A stretch of DNA of 64,000 nucleotides from Acidobacteriota bacterium (GTDB lineage: Bacteria; Acidobacteriota; Terriglobia; 2-12-FULL-54-10). The stretch is taken from positions 17,094-81,093 of the forward strand of contig JACPPJ010000062.1 in NCBI GenBank assembly GCA_016191085.1, in the 5' to 3' direction. The notes below the pieces were generated by a model. That model was not told the origin of the DNA. It ran no database searches and was given only the letters and a program-made list of their open reading frames with translations. This document shows, piece by piece, positions 44,724-53,026 of this stretch (positions are counted from its first letter, which is position 1; every line of letters starts with the position of its first letter). The translations under genes were made by a program, and so were the position numbers.

Positions 44724-45926
44724 ATGAGAATCTGCGAACCCGCGACGGCTGACGGACACCAGACGGGAGTTATCCAGGAGACCTTCAATACTGTCTTTCG
44801 CCGGTCGATCTCTATCTGGGCCGCCGCCCTGCTGCTGGCTACGCTGAATATTCTCCTATTCGCATATGAAAAACCATGGACAGCCGCCGACGGGCTACGA
44901 AACTGGGGCGATTGGTTTCTCCAGGCGGCCGGGTGGCAATCCTTGTTACCGACGCTGCCTCCCTCGCTTTATTCCGGCTCCGTACTCAACGCTGGCTTGC
45001 TCGCTGGCGCGGTGGCCTCGGCGCTGCTCAGCCGGCAATTCGCGCTGCAAATCGCCCCACCGGCAGAGCTGGCGAAAGGACTCCTGGGCGGGGTGCTCAT
45101 GGGAGTGGGCGCGGTGCTGGCGATGGGGTGCAACGTCGGAGGGTTTTACAGCGCCCTCTCTGCTATGTCGCTTTCCGGCGTGTCCATGATGGTGGGACTG
45201 GGACTGGGGGCTTGGCTCGGGGTCCGCTATATGATGTGGGAGATGGTGAAATTCCCCCGACTCTCTTCGGGATCAGGACGGAGCTTTTGGGGAGCCTCAG
45301 GTAGCGGCCGCAGCCGGCAACCCTGGATGGGAGGACTTTGCCTCCTCCTTATCGCCGGGGTGGTGTTCCTATACTCCCATTACGGTTTCGGGCAGCGTGG
45401 CGGGCTGCTGCTGATCGGGGTGCTGCTGGGCACCGTTCTGCAACGCTCACGCTTTTGCCTGGTGCGGGCGTTTCGCGACCCCTTTCTGGACGGCAACAGC
45501 GAAATGACCCGGGTCGCAGCGCTTTCGCTTGCGATCAGCGCCATCGGGTTTGCGATCCTGAAGAGTGCCGATTTACGCCCGGCGACGGCGTTCGTCTTCG
45601 CCTCGTTTTGGAAAGGAAGCCTCGTCGGCGGCGCCATCTTTGGCCTGGGAATGGTTCTGGCGGGCGGCTGCGGGGCCGGTGCCTTGTGGCGCGCCGGCGA
45701 AGGACATATTAAGCTATGGTGTGCCCTGATGGGCTTTGCCTTCGCCAGCGCGGTTGCGTGGCGCGTTTTGGAGCAGGGAGGCTGGCTGAGCCGCCTGGGT
45801 ACCGCAGTCTTCTTGCCGGATGTTTCTGGTTGGCCTCTAGCCCTCGCCGCGACGCTCGCTGTGCTGGCCATCTGGTATGTGCTGGCGGCGTGGAACGAAA
45901 GAACACGGTCCGTAGCGGCGATGTGA
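44724..45926 (+). CDS. YeeE/YedE-family sulfur (or selenium) transporter
   Basis: This protein of about 400 residues has around ten membrane helices in two homologous halves. The conserved Cys clusters are present: LAMGCNVGGFYSALS, QRSRFCLVRAFRDPF and LAGGCGAGALWRAGEGH. In this family such Cys residues relay thiosulfate or a similar sulfur species across the inner membrane; some YedE members are linked to selenium use. The ATG at 44724 follows a GGAGG. It heads a run of four same-strand genes: SoxYZ-like carrier, multihaem cytochrome and TusA-like protein. Confidence 0.85.
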   Translation: MRICEPATADGHQTGVIQETFNTVFRRSISIWAAALLLATLNILLFAYEKPWTAADGLRNWGDWFLQAAGWQSLLPTLPPSLYSGSVLNAGLLAGAVASALLSRQFALQIAPPAELAKGLLGGVLMGVGAVLAMGCNVGGFYSALSAMSLSGVSMMVGLGLGAWLGVRYMMWEMVKFPRLSSGSGRSFWGASGSGRSRQPWMGGLCLLLIAGVVFLYSHYGFGQRGGLLLIGVLLGTVLQRSRFCLVRAFRDPFLDGNSEMTRVAALSLAISAIGFAILKSADLRPATAFVFASFWKGSLVGGAIFGLGMVLAGGCGAGALWRAGEGHIKLWCALMGFAFASAVAWRVLEQGGWLSRLGTAVFLPDVSGWPLALAATLAVLAIWYVLAAWNERTRSVAAM

Positions 45927-45933
45927 ACGATTT

Positions 45934-46725
45934 ATGTTTCGAGTGCTCATTTCCTTTTTCTTGCTGGCAACGGCCGGCGCGGCGCTTTTTGGAGAAGCCG
46001 CAAACGGCGTCGATGCCCTGAATGCCAAGCTCTCAGAGTTGCTGGCCGGCGCGCGCAGTTCCCCGGACCCCGAGCACACTCCCGTGCTCAAAGCGCCACG
46101 GATCGTGGAGGCCGCTAACGAGGTTATGGTCACGGTGAGTGTGCCATTGACTGGAGACGACAAGCATTACATTCGCCGGCTGGTGCTGATAGATGAAAAC
46201 AGTGTCGTCAAGGTGAAATACGTGGCTTCTTTTGCGCCGCAGGTACGCCCGGCGGAAGTGACCGCTTCAATCAAGATGGCCAAGACCAGTCAGATCAAAG
46301 CTATCGCGGAGTGTTCTCTGCACGGCAAGTGGATGGCGGTTTCGGAAACCATTCATGTGGGCATCGGCGGATGTGGAGCCGGCCAAGAACCCAGCCGCCA
46401 TATTCCCGGAGACGTGCTGCGAGTGCGTTTTCGGGACGAAGACCGGCTGGTCAGGATGAACTTGCTGTTCCGCCATCCCATGGTGTCCGGGTATGTGATG
46501 ACCGCCGATGGCCGGGTGAGCAAACAGTACGAGCCTTTCTTCCTGAAGCACGCTCGCGTCCTGCACAAGGGACAAGTTCTCGCCGAGTTCGAACTTGGCC
46601 CGGGGATGAGTGAGAATCCACAGATTGCTTTGCTGCTCCCGCGCCTGGGCAGTGAGCCAGTGCATGCGGAAGCCACCAACAATGTGGAGCAGAAATTCAC
46701 GTTGCTAGCGCGGATGCCCCAGTAG
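45934..46725 (+). CDS. SoxYZ-like fused sulfur carrier
   Basis: This 263-residue exported protein (MFRVLISFFLLATAGAALFG signal) has two parts. The first resembles SoxY and ends with GIGGCGAG, where the Cys is the likely sulfur-carrying residue. The second, from about residue 150, resembles SoxZ (RVRFRDEDRLVRMNLLFRHP, HPMVSGYVMTADGRV). Free SoxY carries its Cys at the very C-terminus; here the SoxZ part follows directly. Fused carriers of this type are known beside quinoprotein dehydrogenases. It lies 7 bp after the YeeE/YedE gene. Confidence 0.8.
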   Translation: MFRVLISFFLLATAGAALFGEAANGVDALNAKLSELLAGARSSPDPEHTPVLKAPRIVEAANEVMVTVSVPLTGDDKHYIRRLVLIDENSVVKVKYVASFAPQVRPAEVTASIKMAKTSQIKAIAECSLHGKWMAVSETIHVGIGGCGAGQEPSRHIPGDVLRVRFRDEDRLVRMNLLFRHPMVSGYVMTADGRVSKQYEPFFLKHARVLHKGQVLAEFELGPGMSENPQIALLLPRLGSEPVHAEATNNVEQKFTLLARMPQ

Positions 46726-46834
46726 ATCCGGCCGCGCGACAGTTTGGGCCCTCTAGGGCCGCTGCTTGCGAGCGGCAGAATGGCGGGTCCTCTCTAATTG
46801 TAACGACACCTCGCTGAGAGTAGGAGTAACCCCT

Positions 46835-48043
46835 ATGCCTTTACCGAACCGAGCAATGCGCCTGATGATGCTAGTTGTTGTTGGTCTTCTCGCGGTGAAT
46901 ACGGCTTCAGCCCAGGAAAAGCCCGCCACCATGCCAAGTCCGTTAGGGGCGGTCAGCAGCTGCAAGGCCTGCCATCCGCAGCACTACCAGGACTGGGAAC
47001 AGTCTTACCATTCCAAAACGGTAGTGGCGATGCATGCGGGCTTCAAGAAGTACATCACAACCCAGGAGGAGGCCAAGGGCAGACCGCTAAACAGGAATGA
47101 GCTGATGGCCTGTCTGGGCTGTCACGCGCCAGCGATGCGGTTCGCAAGCGACGCAGACTTTTCCCGAGTCGCGCAACTGGTGAAGACCGATCAGCGGGAG
47201 GCGCTCGCTGGGTTGAGCGTGGATTGCATCGCCTGCCACAGTCTGTACGCCAGCGGCCACCCGGAGACGAAGCCTCCCCAGGGGCTGGATAGGCAGACAT
47301 ACTACGGCACGATTCAGAACCCGGCCAAGAGCCCGCATCCGACCAAGCACGCCCCCGAAATGGCGAAGTCGGAATTCTGCAAAGGCTGCCACACCTATGT
47401 GACTCCGGCTGAGATGAAAGTGAATGCGGACTGGGATATCGTCTGCTCGCTGACGTACGACAACTGGGCGGAGGGCCCAGTAGGTGTGCGGGCCACGGGA
47501 GCCAACAAGAAAGAGTGCCAAACCTGCCACATGGAAAAGCAGGATGGCAAAGCTGCCATCACGGGGCCGGCGCGAAAGATCTCCAGCCATCGCTTCCCCG
47601 GCTGGCACGACCCCGCCATGCTGAAGAAAGCCACGGAGCTGTCGGTTGCCGCTACTCCCAAAGGCAACGGCGCGCAGCTCGTGGTCACAATGGTTAACAA
47701 CGCCGGCCATCGAATACCGGATACCTGACCCTGGGGAGCCAAAGCGGTGCTGGACGTCACTGCCAAAGACAAAGACGGTATTCAGGTGTTCGGCGAGACC
47801 AAGACGTTTAACATGATCGGCTATACGCAAAAAGACCGGAAAGGCCAGCCCACTGTGGACAACTGGCTGATCCGTTCGTGGGACGATAAGGCGATTCCGG
47901 CCGGCAAGAGCACGCACGCATTCGACATTTCGTTGCCCGCCGGCGTTCAGGAGCTCCAGGTGCAGGCGACACTCACATACCAGGTCGGCGATATCGTGAC
48001 GCCCATGACGCAGGTCAGCCAGAAACTTTCAGTGGGCAAATGA
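46835..48043 (+). CDS. Exported pentahaem cytochrome c with an in-frame TGA
   Basis: From an ATG with an AGGAG site eight bases upstream, this gene encodes a signal peptide and five CxxCH haem sites: CKACH, CLGCH, CIACH, CKGCH and CQTCH. It resembles cytochrome c554-type multihaem proteins. At 47726-47728 a TGA interrupts the frame (GHRIPDT-TGA-PWGAKAVLDV). The frame then stays open for 105 codons with good protein character to the TGA at 48041-48043, and the start of the next gene fits that true end. Total length with the TGA read as an amino acid is 402. It is a nonsense mutation, a sequence error or a recoded (selenocysteine) codon; see findings. Confidence 0.75.
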
Positions 48044-48049
48044 TTGGAA

Positions 48050-48292
48050 ATGGCAGAACAGATCATTGACCGGACACTGGATTGTACGGGCCTGACCTGC
48101 CCCATGCCGATCATGAAAACCACTCATGCGATCCGGGAGCTCCGCGTGGGACAAGTGCTGGAAATGATCGCCTCCGATCCCGGCTCGATGGCCGATATGG
48201 AAGCCTGGTCGAAACAAAATCAGCACGAACTACTTGCTGCTGAAACGCTTAGTGACGGCAGGTTTCGCTTCCTCATCAGGAAAACTCATTAG
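48050..48292 (+). CDS. TusA/SirA-like sulfur carrier protein
   Basis: This 80-residue cytoplasmic protein has the family motif TLDCTGLTCPMPIMKT with the sulfur-accepting Cys in CPMP, and a second half ending SDGRFRFLIRKTH. TusA-like proteins carry persulfide sulfur to other enzymes and often pair with YeeE/YedE transporters. The gene follows the cytochrome gene by 6 bp and completes the locus. Confidence 0.88.
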   Translation: MAEQIIDRTLDCTGLTCPMPIMKTTHAIRELRVGQVLEMIASDPGSMADMEAWSKQNQHELLAAETLSDGRFRFLIRKTH

Positions 48293-48336
48293 CCGGTGCG
48301 AGCACCTCTGGAGTCTACCTCTCGGACGGATAGGAG

Positions 48337-48380
48337 TTGACAGCCGCGTCGCGGGTTCCTACAATTAGAACGAACGTTCG
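48337..48380 (+). promoter_or_regulatory. Sigma-70 promoter with overlapping operator for the TetR gene
   Basis: TTGACA (48337-48342) and TACAAT (48360-48365) are 17 bp apart, a near-perfect promoter. The expected start point near 48372 lies inside the palindrome CGAACGTTCG (48371-48380), which would let the TetR protein encoded just downstream repress its own operon. Confidence 0.7.
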
Positions 48381-48392
48381 ATAGGCCACTCT

Positions 48393-49145
48393 ATGGTTCG
48401 CAATTCAGCCGGCAACAACTCATCCGCTCCGCAAGATAGCAAGTACGACCGCAAGCTCCACGAAATTCTCCATCACGCCACGCAAGTGTTTTGCGAGAAG
48501 GGTTTCGCGGCGGCTTCCATCCGCGACATCTCGCGCGCCAGCGGCACCAGCCTGGCGGGGCTCTACTACTATTTCAAGAGCAAGGACCACCTGCTCTTTA
48601 TCATCCAACAGCAGGCCTTCACCACGTTGATTCAGCGCCTGGAAACAAGGCTCTCCACCGTCGCTGAGCCGGAGGAAGCCATTCGCGCCTTTATTGAGAA
48701 CCACATGGAGCACTTCGTGGGCGATCCCAAGCAGGCACAGGTGCTCTCGCATGAATCGGACACCTTGAAGGGCCAGTATCAGTTGGAGATCACTTCGCTG
48801 AAACGCAAGTATTACCGCCAGTGCCTGACGATCGTCGAGCAGCTCAAGGCGGCTCGCCAACTCAGCCGTCTGAATAGCAGGCTGGCGGTGTTGAGTCTCT
48901 TCGGCATGATGAACTGGATCTATACCTGGTACAACCCGATCGTCGACGGCGATTGGAAAGAAATTTCCAGCCAGATGTCCTCGATTTATCTGAACGGAGT
49001 ATTGGGCGGTTTTGAGAGCGAGCTTACCGCAGCCCCAAGCAAGAAAACAAACACCGCAGAACCGCGAGCCCGAACTTCCGGCAACGCCGCGCCCCACCAC
49101 GGCAAGCCGGGACGCATTGGCGACCCTAGTGGTGTTCGCAGTTGA
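48393..49145 (+). CDS. TetR/AcrR-family transcriptional regulator
   Basis: This protein of about 250 residues has an N-terminal TetR HTH: VFCEKGFAAASIRDISRASG, then TSLAGLYYYFKSKDHLLFII. The C-terminal domain is of the acyl-CoA-responsive type often seen beside fatty or aromatic acid genes (compare FadR-like TetR). It lies 23 bp before three genes for CoA-thioester metabolism and is preceded by a promoter-operator. Autoregulation and control of the downstream operon are inferred. The last 40 residues are Pro/Arg-rich and probably disordered. Confidence 0.87.
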   Translation: MVRNSAGNNSSAPQDSKYDRKLHEILHHATQVFCEKGFAAASIRDISRASGTSLAGLYYYFKSKDHLLFIIQQQAFTTLIQRLETRLSTVAEPEEAIRAFIENHMEHFVGDPKQAQVLSHESDTLKGQYQLEITSLKRKYYRQCLTIVEQLKAARQLSRLNSRLAVLSLFGMMNWIYTWYNPIVDGDWKEISSQMSSIYLNGVLGGFESELTAAPSKKTNTAEPRARTSGNAAPHHGKPGRIGDPSGVRS

Positions 49146-49168
49146 TCTGATACGAAATCATTCGAGCT

Positions 49169-49915
49169 ATGGATTACACGCTGTCGGAACTGATGGTGGC
49201 GACCGCTGCACGCGAGATTCACGATGGGGATGTCGTATTCGTCGGCATGCGGCTGCCGTTGATCGCGTATGTGGTGGCGAAGAATACGCACGCGCCGCAG
49301 GCCGTGGGAGTGTTTGAAAACGGAGTTCTGCGCAGCACGCCAGCGCGGGAGCTGCTGTTTACGATGTCGGACGGGCCGAACATCACCGGCGCGCTGTCGT
49401 GCCTGAGCATGCTGGAATGTATGGCGCTGTTGCAGCAAGGCCGCGTAAGCCTAGGCTTTCTCGGCGCAGCGGAGGTGGATCGCCACGGCAACCTCAACTC
49501 CACAGAGGTGCAGGACTCTTCGGGCAAAATGGTGCGCCTGCCCGGCAGCGGAGGCGCATGCGACATCGCGGCGCTGTCGAAGCGGTTTGTGGCTTTGCTG
49601 GATCATCAAAAATTTCGATTGCCGGAGAAGGTTCACTACATCACCAGTCCCGGCTATGGGCCGTGGCGGGATTCCGGCCGGTTGAAGGAGGGAGGCCCTG
49701 CCGCCGTTATCACCACAAAGGCTGTGCTGCGGTTCTCGCCTCAGGGCGAGGCCTACCTGCATTCCTATCATCCAGGGACCACAGTGGAAGACGTTGTCGC
49801 GAACACCGGATGGCCGTTGGAGGTCTCCCCTGAAGCTCGTGAGACCAAGCCGCCGACCAAGCAGGAGCTGCGCGTCATCCGTAATTACGATCCGAAAGGT
49901 TTTTGGACCAAGTAG
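49169..49915 (+). CDS. CoA-transferase, beta-type subunit
   Basis: This 248-residue protein of the CoA-transferase family resembles subunit B of glutaconate-type enzymes: the opening TLSELMVATAAREIHDGDVV, VVAKNTHAPQAVGVFENGVL, SLGFLGAAEVDRHGNLNST and GSGGACDIAAL. It works as a heterodimer with the alpha-type subunit encoded two genes further on. The pair moves CoA between acyl acids; the acid is unknown. The hydratase between them suggests ring-derived or unsaturated acids. Confidence 0.8.
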   Translation: MDYTLSELMVATAAREIHDGDVVFVGMRLPLIAYVVAKNTHAPQAVGVFENGVLRSTPARELLFTMSDGPNITGALSCLSMLECMALLQQGRVSLGFLGAAEVDRHGNLNSTEVQDSSGKMVRLPGSGGACDIAALSKRFVALLDHQKFRLPEKVHYITSPGYGPWRDSGRLKEGGPAAVITTKAVLRFSPQGEAYLHSYHPGTTVEDVVANTGWPLEVSPEARETKPPTKQELRVIRNYDPKGFWTK

Positions 49916-49925
49916 GCAATACACC

Positions 49926-50717
49926 ATGGCAGAACGCCAACCCGTATTACCACAGTTCCGAACCATCTCAGTTGAGCGCGCCGTCGCCGTCGCTACCGTC
50001 GTTCTGAACAAGCCGCCGCTCAACATCATTGATATGGAGATGATGGCGGAGATGCAGGCAGCCCTGGACGACCTGGAACGTCAGCCGGATGTGCGTGTGT
50101 TGGTGTTCCGCGCCTCCGGGAAAGCGTTCTCGGCGGGCGTCAGCATCCGGGACCACACGCCCCACAAGATCGGCCAGATGATTCCTCTGTTCCATGGAAT
50201 CTTCCGCCGCCTCGCGCGCACGGACAAGGTTACGCTAGCGGTCGTCCACGGCGTCTGTCTCGGTGGAGGTTTCGAGCTGGTCTCGATGTGCGATCTCGTC
50301 GTTGCTGCCCACGACGCGCAGTTCGGGCAGCCTGAGATCAAACTTGGGCAACTCCCGCCCGTGGGTATCATTCTGCTCCCGTACCTCATTGGCTATCGAA
50401 AAGCGGCGGAGTTGGTCCTCGGGGGAGGAAACATCGGCGCGCGGGAGGCTCAGGCGCTCGGTCTGGTAAACCGAGTTGCGCCCGAAGGGCAGTTAGCGAA
50501 TTGCGTAGATAACTTCGTGCACGAGTTGAGCAGCGGCAGCGGTAGCACACTGCGCCTGACCAAGAAGAGTTTGCGCCGCGTGTCAGGCCTCGATTTCGAG
50601 CGCGCGCTGGAGGAGAGTGAACAGTTTTTTCTGAACGATGTCGTCAATACTGAGGACGCCAAGGAGGGCGTGTTCGCATTCCTTGAAAAGCGCGCCCCAC
50701 GATGGACGAATCGCTAA
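49926..50717 (+). CDS. Enoyl-CoA hydratase, similar to cyclohexadiene-carbonyl-CoA hydratase
   Basis: This 263-residue crotonase-fold protein has FSAGVSIRDHTPHKIGQMIP and VVHGVCLGGGFELVSMCDLV (oxyanion-hole glycines), then FGQPEIKLGQLPPVGIILLP. The DHTPxK...MIPLFHG pattern is the one I associate with cyclohexa-1,5-diene-1-carbonyl-CoA hydratases of anaerobic benzoyl-CoA breakdown, so it may hydrate a cyclic diene. This is a resemblance from memory, not proof. The ATG at 49926 lies ten bases after the CoA-transferase gene. Confidence 0.75.
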   Translation: MAERQPVLPQFRTISVERAVAVATVVLNKPPLNIIDMEMMAEMQAALDDLERQPDVRVLVFRASGKAFSAGVSIRDHTPHKIGQMIPLFHGIFRRLARTDKVTLAVVHGVCLGGGFELVSMCDLVVAAHDAQFGQPEIKLGQLPPVGIILLPYLIGYRKAAELVLGGGNIGAREAQALGLVNRVAPEGQLANCVDNFVHELSSGSGSTLRLTKKSLRRVSGLDFERALEESEQFFLNDVVNTEDAKEGVFAFLEKRAPRWTNR

Positions 50718-50739
50718 TCAATTCACAACAGCACTTCTC

Positions 50740-51672
50740 ATGGCAAAAAAATCTCAAACTGAAAAGCTCTGCTCACTCGAAGAGGCCATCAGCCGCTTTG
50801 TACCCGACGGTGTCAGTGTCGCGATGGGACTGCAACTGGAAAGCATGATTCCGTTCGCCGCCGGCCACGAAATTATCCGGCAAGACAAACGTGACCTGAC
50901 GCTGATCGGCCCAATTTCAGACATCCTATTCGACCAGATCATCGGCGCGGGCTGCGCGAAAAAGGTAGTCGCGGCGTGGGTCGGAAACGTCATGATGGGG
51001 TCTGCCTACAACTTCCGGCGCGCCATAGAAGACGGCATCCCGCGTTGCCTAGAGATAGCGGATCATACGAACTTCACCATCGCCCTAGCTCTGCACGCAG
51101 CCGCGCTGGGCGTGCCGTTTTTGCCGACGTACACTGCGGGAGGCTCGAGCTTGTTCAGCCGCAATCACGGCTTGGCGGAATTCGAAGCTCCATTCACAGG
51201 TGAGAAGATGGGAGCGGTCCGCGCGATCTCGCCTGATGTGACCATCGTGCAGGCTCAACGAGCCGATGCTTTCGGGAACGCACACGTGTGGGGCAACCTC
51301 GGGGCGTCACCCGATGCGGCGCGCGCGGCCAAGCACGTCATCGTAGTGGCAGAAGAAATCGTGGAGCCGAAAGTGATCGCGAGCGACCCCAACCGGACAG
51401 TCATCCCCGGTTTCCTTGTCTCGGCCATAGCGGAGGTTCCCTTCGGCGCACACCCGTCGCCCGTGCAGGGGTTTTACAACCGTGATAACGAGTGCTATCG
51501 CGAATATCACAAGGCCACCAAGACGCGCCAGGAGTTCGAGACGTGGCTACACGATTGGGTCACTGGCGTTAAAGATCGCAAAGAGTTTCTCCAGCGTCTC
51601 GGTGAAGATCGCGTCAATTCGCTGAAGGTAAGAAAGCACGCCTGGTCCGCCCGTGCCGATTTTGGGAACTAG
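50740..51672 (+). CDS. CoA-transferase, alpha-type subunit
   Basis: This 310-residue CoA-transferase alpha subunit reads CSLEEAISRFVPDGVSVAMG, ending its glycine loop, then FLPTYTAGGSSLFSRNHGLA and QAQRADAFGNAHVWGNL. It is the partner of the beta subunit two genes upstream, with the hydratase gene in between, an unusual order. The start at 50740 is 22 bp after the hydratase stop. The C-terminal 60 residues are charged and extend beyond the usual family core. The dispersed repeat begins right after the stop. Confidence 0.78.
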   Translation: MAKKSQTEKLCSLEEAISRFVPDGVSVAMGLQLESMIPFAAGHEIIRQDKRDLTLIGPISDILFDQIIGAGCAKKVVAAWVGNVMMGSAYNFRRAIEDGIPRCLEIADHTNFTIALALHAAALGVPFLPTYTAGGSSLFSRNHGLAEFEAPFTGEKMGAVRAISPDVTIVQAQRADAFGNAHVWGNLGASPDAARAAKHVIVVAEEIVEPKVIASDPNRTVIPGFLVSAIAEVPFGAHPSPVQGFYNRDNECYREYHKATKTRQEFETWLHDWVTGVKDRKEFLQRLGEDRVNSLKVRKHAWSARADFGN

Positions 51673-51785
51673 GTGCTGGGTCAGTCTGAACTTCGGCGCT
51701 TCCGATCCGTGAATTCTGGAACGGCATGTCTTCAGCCATGCCGAAGCGGAATACACCGACGCGGCTAAGCCGTGCCCTTCCTTTC
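51672..51785 (+). repeat. Dispersed palindromic repeat, copy B
   Basis: This is the inverted counterpart of the copy at 6748-6845, starting GGTGCTGGGTCAG and containing the stem GGCATG...CATGCC (51723-51742). A second stem, CGGCTAAGCCG, follows near 51762-51772 and matches the 6386-6406 hairpin region. It sits between two convergent operons and might also stop transcription. Confidence 0.65.
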
Positions 51786-51818
51786 CGAACACCACGCGTG
51801 CGTCACGGAGTGATAAAC

Positions 51819-52202
51819 TTATTCCCCGCTGGCGACAGGCACTTGCTCCGGTCGCGGTGCTCTCGCCTGTTCGCGGATGCGGGCGGCCTTTCCCTTCAGG
51901 CCACGCAGGTAATACAGCTTAGAACGGCGCACGGTGCCGCGGCGCACAACGTCAACACGGTCAATGGAGGGCGAGTGCATCGGGAAGATGCGTTCGACGC
52001 CCTGGCCGAAGCTGATCTTACGGACAGTGAAAGTCTCGCTGATGCCAGCATGGTTACGGGCGATGACGGTACCCTCGAAGGCCTGCAAGCGCTCCTTGTC
52101 GCCTTCTCTGATCTTCACGTGCACGCGCACCGTGTCGCCAGGACTGAACTTTGCGATTTCCTTGCGAGGCTCAACTTTTGTCCATTTTTGCAATTGATTC
52201 AT
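51819..52202 (-). CDS. rplS: 50S ribosomal protein L19
   Basis: This 127-residue ribosomal protein lies at the 30S-50S interface. It reads [40 protein letters not shown] and [19 protein letters not shown], all standard, with a [15 protein letters not shown] tail. Its start overlaps the end of trmD by 32 bp, so it is co-translated in the rpsP-khpA-rimM-trmD-rplS operon. Confidence 0.96.
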   Translation of the reverse strand: MNQLQKWTKVEPRKEIAKFSPGDTVRVHVKIREGDKERLQAFEGTVIARNHAGISETFTVRKISFGQGVERIFPMHSPSIDRVDVVRRGTVRRSKLYYLRGLKGKAARIREQARAPRPEQVPVASGE

Positions 52203-52956
52203 TTTGTTTTCCTTCTCGAAACTCCGCCAGCCACTGCTGTTGCTGCGGGCTGAGAACCACCCCGGAAAGCAAGTCGGGACGATTCAAGAATGTCTTCTCC
52301 AGCGCCTTCTTCTGGCGCCATTCGCTGATCCGGCGATGATCGCCGGAGAGCAGCACTTCGGGGACTGCCAAGTCCCTGAACACTGCCGGACGCGTATAGT
52401 GAGGCCAGTCCAGCAATCCAGCGCCGCCTTCCGCGGACGCCGTAAACGATTCACGCACTGCCGAAGCAGCGTTTCCCAGAGCGCCAGGCAGCAGCCGTGC
52501 GATGGTGTCAACAACAACCGCTGCGGCAAGTTCGCCGCCGCTCAAAACAAAGTCGCCGATGCAGAGTTCGTCGTCAGCTAAGGCTTCGACTACTCGCTCA
52601 TCCACGCCTTCATAACGGCCGCAGAGCAGAATGAGCGAAGTTTCCTGCGCCAGCGCCGCAGCTTCGGCCTGCCGAAACAGTTTTCCTCGAGCCGAGAGCA
52701 AAATCACGCGTCCGGCGGGCCGTCCCTGCTGCCGGATGTGCTCGACGGCCTCGAACAGCGGCTCCGGCTTGAAAACCATTCCTTCATCGCCGCCAAATGG
52801 TCGATCATCCACGGTGCGATGGCGGTCGGTCGTAAACTGGCGCAGGTCGTGAATCTCTACGGTCAGTAGGCCGGCCTCGCGTGCGCGTCTCACGATGCCG
52901 TGATCGAATGGGCCGTCAAAGAACCGCGGGAAGATGGTGACGATATCAATCGCCAT
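52171..52956 (-). CDS. trmD: tRNA (guanine-37-N1)-methyltransferase
   Basis: This enzyme of about 261 residues methylates G37 of tRNAs and prevents frameshifting. It contains [60 protein letters not shown] and [11 protein letters not shown], all features of the trefoil-knot SPOUT fold. The start at 52956 is fixed by the family N-terminus; the frame is open another 18 codons upstream. It overlaps rplS. Confidence 0.95.
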   Translation of the reverse strand: MAIDIVTIFPRFFDGPFDHGIVRRAREAGLLTVEIHDLRQFTTDRHRTVDDRPFGGDEGMVFKPEPLFEAVEHIRQQGRPAGRVILLSARGKLFRQAEAAALAQETSLILLCGRYEGVDERVVEALADDELCIGDFVLSGGELAAAVVVDTIARLLPGALGNAASAVRESFTASAEGGAGLLDWPHYTRPAVFRDLAVPEVLLSGDHRRISEWRQKKALEKTFLNRPDLLSGVVLSPQQQQWLAEFREGKQNESIAKMDKS

Positions 52957-53026
52957 TGCGCGGGGCGCCTTGTCTTCCTCGCTTGTCTCTCCTGGGCCGG
53001 TTTGCGGCATTCGTGGGACTCCCGCT

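Noticed and set aside
46741..46784. Hairpins GGCCCT/AGGGCC and CCGCT/AGCGG between the SoxYZ and cytochrome genes as a terminator
   Set aside because: Pairing is real but there is no T run, and the genes on both sides appear to belong to one locus; it could instead be an attenuating or mRNA-stabilising structure, which I cannot show.
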